Shown here in pieces: positions 15,734 to 23,856 of a stretch of 64,000 bases of DNA (its first letter is position 1; each line of letters begins with the position of its first letter). Location of the stretch: assembly GCF_013623835.1 (NCBI RefSeq), contig NZ_JABKDE010000001.1, positions 620,001 to 684,000 on the forward strand, given 5' to 3'. A program made the position numbers and the translations under genes. The notes under the pieces are model-generated. The model ran no database searches. It was not told the DNA's origin and was given only the letters and a program-made list of their open reading frames with translations. The stretch is from Brevibacterium oceani (lineage in GTDB: Bacteria > Actinomycetota > Actinomycetes > Actinomycetales > Brevibacteriaceae).

Positions 15734-18046
15734 ATGCACACTCACACCTCCTCTCGCAGGGGCAGGATATTCACGCGCACCGCGGCCGGGATCGCGGCTC
15801 TGGGGCTGTTGGGTTTCGGTCTCACCGGTCCCGTACAAGCGGTCACCGCGCCGTATTCGGTACCTAGGGCGACCTCCACGACGGATCCGAGTCAGGACGC
15901 GACGGGCGAGCAAGCGATCGACGACGCGGTCTTCGACTGGTCAATCAACGATGAGTCGACAGGCGGATCGTACTTCGGCGGGTGCAACTTCCTCGCCGCG
16001 GGCGCGGCCGGCGACGCCGAGTTCTCGCACGTCTGGACGGAAGCGGACACGAAGAAGCTCGTCGGAATGGACGACTCGGGCAACTTCACGGACGGCAACG
16101 TCTCTATTGTCAAGACCAACAACACCTACAACACCTTTGGATCCAGGTGCCAGACCGCTGACGGTAAGAAGGTCAACGGAGCGACGAACACGACGTCTGA
16201 TCCCAACCACACCGGAGACAGCGTCCGAATCACCAACGGCAGCGGAACCATCGATCCTGACGCCGACAACGCCTCGATCCAGTGGAAGGGATCGTGGACG
16301 ATCGTCTATTACGGAGGCATGACCTACTGGACGATTTCGGATCCGAAGCTCGAAATCAAGGACGGCCAGGGCACGATCACTGGCACCTACTCGGGCTACG
16401 GCGCCGACATGGACGACCCCAGCATCTGGAGGAAGCTCAGTCCCAAGAAGAACAAGGTGATCGTTAACCTCAAGAAGGGCGATGTCGACATCACCGAGAA
16501 AGGCTTCGAGTTCACACCGGACTTCCTCGGCGTTTCCACCAACATAGACGGTCGCAATCCACAGTCTAAGAAGTCCGACGAAAATGAGTCCTGGTGGGGT
16601 GCGATGCCTCAGGACTGGATCGACTTCAATGTCGATACCGGGCAGGACTCCTATTGGTACACGACGGCGGGCTCGAAGACTTCGATCCAGCCGCGGAAGA
16701 AGACCAATCCGCTCAAAGTCAGCTACACAGAGTCAGTCGAAGAACCAGGCGACGGCGACCATACGCCAAACCCAGACGATCCCGGGGACGATGACAATGG
16801 GGACAAGGGCGATGACGATAAGGGCGATGACGGGAAGGGCGACGACAAGAAGACAGCAGGCGATGGAACGGCAACCCTGTACTGGTCACTGAATAAGGAG
16901 ACCAACGGAGGCGCGTTCTACGGCGGCTGCAACTTCCTCTCGGCTGGCAAGGCCAAGGACTCCGGAAGCGCCCGTGTCTGGCCCTCAGGTGGGGGCGGCT
17001 TCTACAAGTCGAAGTCCGGGAACGTGACCATTCAGAAGCCGACCGGATCGACGTTCAAGGAAGCCTCGTGGGACTCCCGATGCCAGGACTCATCCGGCGA
17101 AGCCGTATCGACCTCGCGCAAGGGTTCGTGGACTCAATCCCGATTGGCGATCAAGAACGGCGAGGTCAGTGAGTCCGATGACGGCGTGACCGTGCAGTGG
17201 AAGGGCAGCTTCACCGTCGCCTTCTACGGCGGCATGACCTACTGGTCGGCGACCGACCCGAAGCTCGAGGTCGACGCGAACGGACAGGGCAGACTCGTCG
17301 CCAGCCTCAGCGGGTACGGTGCCGACATGTTCGACTCCTCGAAGTGGGTCACCCTCAAACCCGAGTCGATCACGATGGCCAACTTCACAAACATCGACAT
17401 CGACGCACTCCTCGACGACGGGCACATCACGGCTACTCCCGACTACCTCGGCGTGAAGTACGACAACAAGGGCAAATCAGGGTCCTCGGGCGGTTCAGTC
17501 GGCGGTGCGGATGAGAACGCCTCGGCGCAGGCGAAGAAGTCCGGTGAGAACTCCGACTACTGGGGTGCCTTCCCACAGGACTTCGTCGACTTCCAGCACA
17601 AGACCGGCCAGTACTCGTACTGGTTCACCTCCGATGGTGTCCGCGATCCCTACAAACCGGCCGAACCGATGACCATCTCTCTCGGAGACTACGAGCCGGG
17701 TGCCGGGGACTACAACGCGGCAGCCGGCAACGGCGCTCCCGCCCAGAATGCTTCGGGTGCCGGTGGCCAGCAGGGAGCCGGCCAAGCTGGTGGCGGCGCC
17801 GGTGGAGGCGGTTCTGCCGGTGGGGCAGGCAAGGCCGCCTCGGATAAGAAGTCGGACAAGGGCAGCGACTTCGACGACGACACCATCTTCGCCGAGGAGG
17901 CTGAAGAGGTCCGGGCCGCGTCCGAGGTGCCTGTGCGCGCTTGGATCGTCATGGGCACGGGACTGGCCGTCGCGATCGTGGCCGGATTCGGCATCCGGTC
18001 GGGAATCCGCCGCCACATCGGGCTCGATCCCTCCGACCTCGTCTGA
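15734..18046 (+). CDS. Two-domain HtaA haem-binding membrane protein
   Basis: This 770-residue protein has a signal peptide (about 1-38), two HtaA-like domains (about 62-325 and 375-655), an acidic Asp/Gly/Lys linker between them, a Gly/Ala/Gln-rich stretch and a C-terminal helix (about 737-757). There is no LPxTG. Domain 1 is strikingly similar to the HtaA domain of the wall-anchored protein, including YYGGMTYW and WWGAMPQDWIDF; domain 2 is more diverged. All carry a GGCNF...RC cysteine pair. The ATG at 15734 has GAGG 7 nt upstream. An in-frame ATG at 15683 overlaps the previous stop and would add 17 residues. It probably accepts haem nearer the membrane than the anchored protein. Confidence 0.85.
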   Translation: MHTHTSSRRGRIFTRTAAGIAALGLLGFGLTGPVQAVTAPYSVPRATSTTDPSQDATGEQAIDDAVFDWSINDESTGGSYFGGCNFLAAGAAGDAEFSHVWTEADTKKLVGMDDSGNFTDGNVSIVKTNNTYNTFGSRCQTADGKKVNGATNTTSDPNHTGDSVRITNGSGTIDPDADNASIQWKGSWTIVYYGGMTYWTISDPKLEIKDGQGTITGTYSGYGADMDDPSIWRKLSPKKNKVIVNLKKGDVDITEKGFEFTPDFLGVSTNIDGRNPQSKKSDENESWWGAMPQDWIDFNVDTGQDSYWYTTAGSKTSIQPRKKTNPLKVSYTESVEEPGDGDHTPNPDDPGDDDNGDKGDDDKGDDGKGDDKKTAGDGTATLYWSLNKETNGGAFYGGCNFLSAGKAKDSGSARVWPSGGGGFYKSKSGNVTIQKPTGSTFKEASWDSRCQDSSGEAVSTSRKGSWTQSRLAIKNGEVSESDDGVTVQWKGSFTVAFYGGMTYWSATDPKLEVDANGQGRLVASLSGYGADMFDSSKWVTLKPESITMANFTNIDIDALLDDGHITATPDYLGVKYDNKGKSGSSGGSVGGADENASAQAKKSGENSDYWGAFPQDFVDFQHKTGQYSYWFTSDGVRDPYKPAEPMTISLGDYEPGAGDYNAAAGNGAPAQNASGAGGQQGAGQAGGGAGGGGSAGGAGKAASDKKSDKGSDFDDDTIFAEEAEEVRAASEVPVRAWIVMGTGLAVAIVAGFGIRSGIRRHIGLDPSDLV

Positions 18047-18067
18047 GGGTGCGAAAACGGTCGGGTC

Positions 18068-18108
18068 AGGGCTCGGTGCGCGGTGTTTCTCACCGTGAAC
18101 CGGGCCCT
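18068..18108 (+). terminator. Hairpin after the haem operon
   Basis: AGGGCTCGGT (18068-18077) pairs with ACCGGGCCCT (18099-18108) with one mismatch. Inside it, CGGTG pairs with CACCG. The structure lies 22 bp after the stop of the two-domain HtaA gene and probably ends the hmuTUV transcript. Confidence 0.5.
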
Positions 18109-18128
18109 GGTCCACATTGTCGGGAGGG

Positions 18129-18134
18129 TAGGCT
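18129..18134 (+). promoter_or_regulatory. -10 box of a possible leaderless promoter (aldo/keto reductase)
   Basis: TAGGCT is followed by GGAGGC and the ATG at 18141. The 6-nt spacing fits a leaderless transcript, although GGAGG could also act as a very close ribosome-binding site on a longer transcript. Confidence 0.35.
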
Positions 18135-18140
18135 GGAGGC

Positions 18141-19088
18141 ATGACACGTGTGCAATTGGCAGATACCGATCTCTCCGTCCATCCTCTTCAGCTGGGTGGC
18201 AATCCCTTCGGCTGGGGTGCGGATCGGGACCAGAGCTTCGCGGTCCTCGACGCCTACGCTGCGGCAGGCGGAAACTTCATCGACACCGCCGACGCCTACT
18301 CGGTCTGGGTCGACGGCAACTCCGGCGGAGAATCAGAGACGATCATCGGCGAATGGATGAAATCCCGTGGCAACCGTGACGAGATGGTCATCGCGACGAA
18401 GGTCGGCATGCACCCGAAGCACAAAGGTCTCGACCCGGCGAACATCCGCGACTGCGTCGATGACTCGCTGCGCCGACTGGGCACCGACCACATCGATGTC
18501 TACTACGCCCATGTCGACGATGACGAGGTCGACCAGGTCGCCGTCGCCGAGACCTTCGACGCTCTCGTCCGCTCGGGGAAGGTCAGCTACCTCGGCGCCT
18601 CGAATTTCAGCCTCGAGAGGCTGCAGTCGGCGAGGAAGATCTCCACGAAGTTCTCCCTGGCCTGCTACCGCGTCGTCCAGGACCGGTTCAACCTCGTCTC
18701 CCGCGCCGCCGTCGACGAACAGAAGCAGGCGTACCTGCGCTCCGAAGGGATCGCCGAACTGCCGTTCCACTCCCTGGCCTCCGGGTTCCTCACCGGCAAG
18801 CACACCGGCGGAGATGCCACCGGCAGCGTCCGCGGCGAACGAGTCGAAGGATTCGTCGAGGATCAGAAGGCACTCGGCGCCCTCGAGGCTCTCCACGACG
18901 TCGCCTCGGCCCACAACGCGACGATGACGGCCACGGCCATCGCCTGGCAGCTCAGCCACGACTTCATTCCCTCGACCATCGCCTCGGCCCGGGTGCCCGA
19001 ACAGCTCACCGAGCTGCTTGCCGGCACGCAGATGCAGCTGAGCGACGAGGAGATCGCGGCACTGAACGATTCGTGGGTGGAGGAATGA
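18141..19088 (+). CDS. Aldo/keto reductase
   Basis: This 315-residue NADPH-dependent TIM-barrel oxidoreductase has the expected catalytic residues Asp48 and Tyr53 (FIDTADAY), Lys87 (IATKVG) and His124 (YYAHVD). The length is typical. Its stop overlaps the next start (ATGA), so it is cotranscribed with the SRPBCC gene and probably tsaD. The substrate is not apparent. Confidence 0.9.
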   Translation: MTRVQLADTDLSVHPLQLGGNPFGWGADRDQSFAVLDAYAAAGGNFIDTADAYSVWVDGNSGGESETIIGEWMKSRGNRDEMVIATKVGMHPKHKGLDPANIRDCVDDSLRRLGTDHIDVYYAHVDDDEVDQVAVAETFDALVRSGKVSYLGASNFSLERLQSARKISTKFSLACYRVVQDRFNLVSRAAVDEQKQAYLRSEGIAELPFHSLASGFLTGKHTGGDATGSVRGERVEGFVEDQKALGALEALHDVASAHNATMTATAIAWQLSHDFIPSTIASARVPEQLTELLAGTQMQLSDEEIAALNDSWVEE

Positions 19089-19660
19089 GCACACCCTCCC
19101 CACGCCTCGTCAGCTGGGAGAACGGCACCGACCTCGTCATCGAGCTGCTCCTGGCACGCGATGTCGGTACCGTCTGGGACGCCCTGACCGACAGCGGCAC
19201 CGCGGCGGCATGGTTCGCGCCGTTCCGCCTCGGCGAGGAATCGTCCGATGCGGGGGATGACGCCGACGTGCCCGCGTCCCGACCGATCACCTTCGAACTT
19301 GAAGACATCGACCTGAACGGGTCGGTGCTCAGCTGCGAAGAGTACGACCACGTGCTGCTCGAACTCGACGACTTCGGGGTGCTCGGAATCCGGCTTCTGC
19401 CGCTCGAAGGCGAAACGGGTGAGGAGACTCTGCTCGTGTTCACCCAGACCGCGGCCGATGTCGACACCGCCCGCGCGCAAGCGACCGAATTCGGACCCAT
19501 GTGGGACACCCACCTGCGCCTGTTTGCCCGCAGCCTCGGCGTCAACATCGCCGAGGCGACCGAACCCGAACTCAACGCTGCCTACTCTGACCTCGCGCTC
19601 GAAGCCGGGGATGCGGGAGACGGCCCTGATTCGGTCGACGCTGAGGGGGCCGAATCGTGA
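19085..19660 (+). CDS. SRPBCC-fold (AHSA1-like) protein
   Basis: This 191-residue protein has the START/SRPBCC pattern: [25 protein letters not shown] at the start and [27 protein letters not shown] near the end, with an acidic C-terminal tail. Such proteins bind hydrophobic ligands or act as Hsp90 ATPase activator homologues. No role is evident here. The ATG at 19085 overlaps the aldo/keto reductase stop, with GGAGG just upstream. Its stop overlaps the tsaD start. Confidence 0.7.
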   Translation: MSTPSPRLVSWENGTDLVIELLLARDVGTVWDALTDSGTAAAWFAPFRLGEESSDAGDDADVPASRPITFELEDIDLNGSVLSCEEYDHVLLELDDFGVLGIRLLPLEGETGEETLLVFTQTAADVDTARAQATEFGPMWDTHLRLFARSLGVNIAEATEPELNAAYSDLALEAGDAGDGPDSVDAEGAES

Positions 19661-20736
19661 GCGAACCCCTCGTCCTCGGCATCGAATCCTCCTGCGATGA
19701 GACCGGAGTCGGCATCGTCCGCGGACGCACACTGCTGACGAACACGGTGTCCTCATCGATGGACGAACACGTCCGCTTCGGCGGAGTCGTGCCCGAGGTC
19801 GCGTCCCGGGCCCACGTGCAGGCCATCGGCCCGGCCATCGCTTCGGCGTGTGAGACCGCCGAGGTGGAACTGTCCGACATCGACGCTGTGGCCGTCACCG
19901 CCGGCCCGGGATTGTCCGGGGCGCTGATGGTCGGAGTGGGCGCGGCCAAGGGGCTCGCCGCGGCACTGAACAAACCGCTCTACGGGGTCAACCACCTCGC
20001 CGCACACGTCGCTGTCGACCTCGTCGCCGAGGACGTCGACGGGCTGACCACGCCGACGATCGCGCTCCTCGTCTCCGGAGGACACACGGAGATCCTGCGC
20101 ATCGGCGATGTCGTCACCGACATCGAACTCCTCGGCGCCACGATCGACGATGCCGCAGGTGAGGCCTTCGACAAGACCGCACGCCTGTTAGGACTGAACT
20201 ACCCGGGCGGACCGAATATCTCGAAGGCTGCTCTCGGGCTGCTTGACGGCACCGGCGTCCCGGGCGACCGGAAGGCCGTGACGTTCCCGCGCGGGCTGGC
20301 GAAGAAGCAGGATCTTCATGATCCGGAGCGCCGGTACAACTTCTCGTTCTCCGGGCTGAAGACCGCGGCTCTGCGCGAGGTGACGAAGGCCGAAACGCTC
20401 GGAACCGACCTGCGCGTGGCCGATATCGCCGCCGGGTTCGAAGATGCCGTCGTCGACGTGCTCGTGACCAAGACCCTGCTGGCCGCGGATGATACTGGGA
20501 TTAACCATGTCGTCCTCGGCGGGGGAGTGGCCGCGAACTCGCACTTGCGTGAGGTGCTCGCTGAACGCTGCGCTGAGGCTGGGGTGACCCTGCGAGTGCC
20601 GCCCTTGAAACTGTGCACCGACAACGGTGCCATGGTCGCTGCCCTCGGCTCCGAGCTCGTCTCCCGCGGAATCGGGCCGAGCGATCTGTCTTTCGCAGCC
20701 GTCTCATCATTGGATGTCGATCATGTCCTCGTCTGA
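19657..20736 (+). CDS. tsaD: tRNA threonylcarbamoyladenosine synthase subunit TsaD
   Basis: This 359-residue ASKHA-family protein is the catalytic partner that transfers threonylcarbamoyl to A37. [13 protein letters not shown] opens the protein and the iron/zinc site HLAAH has His113 and His117. FSFSGLKTA and [14 protein letters not shown] are also typical. The GTG start at 19657 overlaps the previous stop. Its partners tsaE and tsaB are about 13 kb upstream, beyond the haem genes. Confidence 0.95.
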   Translation: MSEPLVLGIESSCDETGVGIVRGRTLLTNTVSSSMDEHVRFGGVVPEVASRAHVQAIGPAIASACETAEVELSDIDAVAVTAGPGLSGALMVGVGAAKGLAAALNKPLYGVNHLAAHVAVDLVAEDVDGLTTPTIALLVSGGHTEILRIGDVVTDIELLGATIDDAAGEAFDKTARLLGLNYPGGPNISKAALGLLDGTGVPGDRKAVTFPRGLAKKQDLHDPERRYNFSFSGLKTAALREVTKAETLGTDLRVADIAAGFEDAVVDVLVTKTLLAADDTGINHVVLGGGVAANSHLREVLAERCAEAGVTLRVPPLKLCTDNGAMVAALGSELVSRGIGPSDLSFAAVSSLDVDHVLV

Positions 20737-21316
20737 GAACGATCCGAACGCTGCCGCAGGAGGTGACCCCGAAAGCGCAACTTTCGACAGCGTCGCCGAA
20801 CGGAACGCACAGGCGGCGAAGTCCACGCACCTGCCCGACGGTCGGCCGCCTCGGCGATCGGGTGACGGATGGACCTACGGTTCGGATGGGAAGAAGCACT
20901 GGGGTCTCGACGGGGCTGCCGGACTCATGCTCGTCGATCCGGAGCGCGGGGTGCTCATGCAGCACCGGGCGCTGTGGTCGGTCGAGGGCGGAACCTGGGG
21001 CTTCCCCGGTGGGGCCCGGGACATGGGGGAGTCGGCGGTCGAGGCCGCGATTCGCGAGTCCTGGGAAGAGGCCGGCGTGCCTGACCAGGACGGATCCGGC
21101 ATCGAGATCGTCGAGACGCATGTCCTCGATCTCGACACCTGGTCATACACGACGGTGATCGCGAAGACCCTGCGCCGCTTCGATGCCGTCATCAACGACC
21201 CCGAGAGCATCCAACTGTCGTGGGTGCCGCTCGACGAGCTCGACGATTACGAGCTGCACCCGGGAGTCGCCGCCGCGCTGCCGACGCTGCTGGAGCTGCT
21301 GCGCCCCCACCTGTGA
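20714..21316 (+). CDS. Nudix hydrolase
   Basis: This protein of about 200 residues has the Nudix box: GGARDMGE, then seven residues to RESWEEAGV, fitting GX5EX7REUXEEXGU except for Ser at one hydrophobic position. It should hydrolyse a nucleoside diphosphate derivative; the substrate is unknown. The start lies within the tsaD end, at ATG 20714 (or ATG 20723, three codons on). No strong ribosome-binding site is seen, so coupling to tsaD is likely. Confidence 0.85.
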   Translation: MSIMSSSENDPNAAAGGDPESATFDSVAERNAQAAKSTHLPDGRPPRRSGDGWTYGSDGKKHWGLDGAAGLMLVDPERGVLMQHRALWSVEGGTWGFPGGARDMGESAVEAAIRESWEEAGVPDQDGSGIEIVETHVLDLDTWSYTTVIAKTLRRFDAVINDPESIQLSWVPLDELDDYELHPGVAAALPTLLELLRPHL

Positions 21317-21394
21317 AGGGGTGGCTTTTGGCGGGCGTGGCTGGGCTGCCGCTTGGTTGCAGTGCCCGCGTTGCGAAGTGCCTCCTCGGTGGAC

Positions 21395-21450
21395 TGTTTG
21401 GTCGATCCACGGCGGTTCAGGCGCTCATAACGCCGCGGATCGACCAAACA
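21395..21450. terminator. Hairpin with 14-bp perfect arms between convergent genes
   Basis: TGTTTGGTCGATCC (21395-21408) and GGATCGACCAAACA (21437-21450) are exact inverted copies around a 28-nt loop, whose ends can pair further. It lies between the Nudix gene and the convergent carboxylate-amine ligase, so it is a candidate bidirectional terminator. A decayed small inverted-repeat element is also possible. Confidence 0.55.
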
Positions 21451-21471
21451 AATGATGAAGTAGGCAGGTCG

Positions 21472-21510
21472 GCGCCGAGACCACTGTGGTGCGCACCGGT
21501 GTCTCGGCGC
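21472..21510. repeat. Second hairpin plus a direct repeat in the same gap
   Basis: GCGCCGAGAC (21472-21481) pairs with GTCTCGGCGC (21501-21510). The 16-mer CACCGGTGTCTCGGCG occurs twice as a direct repeat at 21494-21509 and 21513-21528. The block ends 19 bp before the ligase stop. Confidence 0.5.
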
Positions 21511-21547
21511 TCCACCGGTGTCTCGGCGTGCGGCGCCCCGCAACCCC

Positions 21548-22675
21548 TCAGCGGTAGGAGTTGCGCAGGTCGCCGATGAGCGAACGAGTCACTTCGGTCA
21601 GCGACCCGGTGGCGCCGAAGACCTTCTGCAGACGCTGGTAGGGCACCCCGCGTTCGATGATCGAGGTGATCGAATGCAGCTCCTCGGCGCAGCCGAGGCG
21701 TTCGGCGACCGGGGACAGGCGTTCGATCTCATCGGCCAGGCACTCGGTGACCAGGCGCTCGTCGGCTGCGGCATTTTCGATGATGATCGCGTCCATGCCG
21801 TAGCGGGAGGCTCGCCATTTGTTCTCGTTGTGGAACCAGTCGGGCATCGTCGGCAGCGTCTCCCCGTTATCGAGACGTTCCGACATGTCGTCGACGAGGC
21901 ACTGGATGAACGCAGTGATCGCGAGGATCTCCTCGAGCGTCGGCAGTCCGTCGCAGACCCGGACCTCGACGGTGCCCCAGTGCGGGGCGGGACGGATGTC
22001 CCAGCGGATCTCGTTGATGTGGTCGATGATGCCGGTGGTGAGCATGTCATCGACGTACTTCTCGTAGTCGGACCACTGCTCGAACTGGAAGGGCAGGCCG
22101 GCGGTGGGCAGCTGCTGGAACATCATCGCCCGGTTCGAGGCGTACCCGGTGTCCGTGCCGCCCCAGAACGGGGAGGAGGCGGACAGTGCCTGCAGGTGCG
22201 GGACGTAGGCGAGCAGGGCATTCACAATCGGCAGCACCTTGTCTCTGGAGTCGATGCCGACATGCACGTGGACGCCGAAGATGAGCATGTTCCGACCCCA
22301 CCACTGGGTGCGGTCGACGAGTTCGAGGTACCGATCCTTGGCTCGGACCTCCTGCGTGTGCCACTGCGCGAACGGATGGGTGCCCGCGGACATGAGCTCG
22401 ACGCCGCGAACCTCGGTGAGATTTCGCAGGGCACCGATCGAGGCAGCCAGATCCTCGGCGACGGTCGACACCTGTTTGTGGACGCCGGTGACGAGCTCGA
22501 TGGTGTTCGTGAGCATCTCACCGACGATCTTCTTCTCGAAGTCGGGAGCATGCTCGGCCACATCCGTCAGCAGAGTCTCGGCGGCAGGGGTCAGGTCCAG
22601 GCTCTGTGAGTCCAACAGAGCCAGTTCCCATTCGACACCGAGGGTGGAGCGGGGAGAGCGTGCGAAATCGACCAT
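21548..22675 (-). CDS. Carboxylate-amine ligase, glutamate-cysteine ligase type 2 (GCS2/YbdK) family
   Basis: This 375-residue ATP-dependent ligase opens with TLGVEWELALLD, matching the GCS2 family start. EMLTNTIELVTGVH, FGVHVHVGI and HWGTVEVRVCDGLPT are further family stretches. Members join glutamate to cysteine or another amine; actinomycetes mostly use mycothiol, so the product is not certain. The ATG at 22675 is preferred over further upstream starts because a TATGAT box ends 6 nt before it and the upstream codons do not resemble the family. Confidence 0.85.
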   Translation of the reverse strand: MVDFARSPRSTLGVEWELALLDSQSLDLTPAAETLLTDVAEHAPDFEKKIVGEMLTNTIELVTGVHKQVSTVAEDLAASIGALRNLTEVRGVELMSAGTHPFAQWHTQEVRAKDRYLELVDRTQWWGRNMLIFGVHVHVGIDSRDKVLPIVNALLAYVPHLQALSASSPFWGGTDTGYASNRAMMFQQLPTAGLPFQFEQWSDYEKYVDDMLTTGIIDHINEIRWDIRPAPHWGTVEVRVCDGLPTLEEILAITAFIQCLVDDMSERLDNGETLPTMPDWFHNENKWRASRYGMDAIIIENAAADERLVTECLADEIERLSPVAERLGCAEELHSITSIIERGVPYQRLQKVFGATGSLTEVTRSLIGDLRNSYR

Positions 22676-22681
22676 GGGTCG

Positions 22682-22687
22682 ATCATA
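22682..22687 (-). promoter_or_regulatory. -10 box of a probable leaderless promoter (GCS2 ligase)
   Basis: On the minus strand TATGAT is followed by 6 nt (CGACCC) and the ATG at 22675. There is no Shine-Dalgarno sequence. This box helps decide the start. Confidence 0.45.
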
Positions 22688-22751
22688 ATCGCGCGGACCC
22701 GTTTCGCCTGATTCGGCGGTGCGTTTCGGACTGTGTGATCGCGCGCTGTCC

Positions 22752-23849
22752 TCACGCGGCCTGCCGCACACCCTCGACGATCCGTCGTCCCGATTCGGTG
22801 TCGAAGAGATGCAGACGCGCGGCATCCGGCACGACCCGGACTCTGTCACCGCGGCGGATCGTCGACCGCCCGGCGACCCGGGCCACGACCGTCCTCTCTT
22901 CGCCGGGCAGACCCGCCCGCCCGTGCACATAGGCATCGGCGCCGAGCTCCTCGACGAGGTCGACAGTGACATCGAAGCCGTGCTCACCCTCGGTGTGCAG
23001 ATCCTCGGGACGCACTCCCACGGTGACCGTCTCACCCGTGACCTGGCCGCGCTGCTCCGCGCTGAGTTCGATCTGCACGTCGCCGAGGCGCAGCGTCGAT
23101 CCCTCGAGACCGACCTCGACGAGGTTCATCGCGGGAGATCCCATGAACCCTGCGACGAAGAGGTTCGCCGGACGGTCGTAGAGGTTCGCGGGCGTGTCGA
23201 CCTGCTGGAGGCGCCCGTCGGCGAGGACGGCGACCCGGTCGCCCATCGTCATCGCCTCGACCTGGTCATGGGTGACATAGACGGTGGTCACGCCGAGGCG
23301 GCGCGTCAGTGACGCGATCTGCGCGCGGGTCTGCACCCGCAGCTTCGCATCGAGGTTCGACAGCGGCTCGTCCATGAGGAAGACCTGCGGGGAGCGGACG
23401 ATCGCCCGGCCCATCGCTACGCGCTGCCGCTGTCCGCCGGACAGCGCCTTGGGTTTGCGGTCGAGGAAGGGCTCGAGGTCGAGCAGCCGGGCGGCCTCCT
23501 CGACGCGTTCGTCCCGTTCCTTCTTCGTCACGCCCGCGATCTTGAGGGCGAAGGCCATGTTCTCGCGTACGCTCATGTGCGGGTAGAGCGCATAGTTCTG
23601 GAAGACCATCGCGATATCGCGTTCGCGTGGAGAGAGCGCAGTGACGTCGTTGTCGCCGATGCGGATGTGTCCGGAATCGACGGGTTCGAGCCCGGCGAGC
23701 ATGCGCAGGGTCGTCGATTTCCCGCAGCCGGAGGGCCCGACGAGGACGAGGAACTCCCCGTCGTCGATGTCGAGACTGATCTCGTCGACGGAGGGTGCCA
23801 GTGCCTCGGGGTACTGACGCAGTGCTTTGTCGAAGGTGACAGTGGCCAT
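22752..23849 (-). CDS. ugpC: Sugar/polyol ABC transporter ATP-binding protein
   Basis: This 365-residue ATPase is of the MsmK/UgpC (CUT1) type. Walker A GPSGCGKS is at 38-45, followed by a Q-loop in MVFQNYALYPHM, signature LSGGQRQRVAMGRAI and Walker B VFLMDEPLSNLDAKLR. The C-terminal TOBE/MalK-like regulatory domain includes VTVGVRPEDLH. AAGGTTGAG precedes the ATG at 23849; an upstream in-frame ATG would add 11 residues overlapping xylB. It is the last gene of the minus-strand arm, and its membrane and binding subunits are on the divergent arm. Confidence 0.9.
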   Translation of the reverse strand: MATVTFDKALRQYPEALAPSVDEISLDIDDGEFLVLVGPSGCGKSTTLRMLAGLEPVDSGHIRIGDNDVTALSPRERDIAMVFQNYALYPHMSVRENMAFALKIAGVTKKERDERVEEAARLLDLEPFLDRKPKALSGGQRQRVAMGRAIVRSPQVFLMDEPLSNLDAKLRVQTRAQIASLTRRLGVTTVYVTHDQVEAMTMGDRVAVLADGRLQQVDTPANLYDRPANLFVAGFMGSPAMNLVEVGLEGSTLRLGDVQIELSAEQRGQVTGETVTVGVRPEDLHTEGEHGFDVTVDLVEELGADAYVHGRAGLPGEERTVVARVAGRSTIRRGDRVRVVPDAARLHLFDTESGRRIVEGVRQAA

Positions 23850-23856
23850 GGTGTTC

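Noticed and set aside
7509-18046. Mobile genomic island with integrase or tRNA attachment site
   Set aside because: No integrase, transposase, tRNA or flanking direct repeat is seen. The block inserts tidily between genes, but its means of arrival is not visible.
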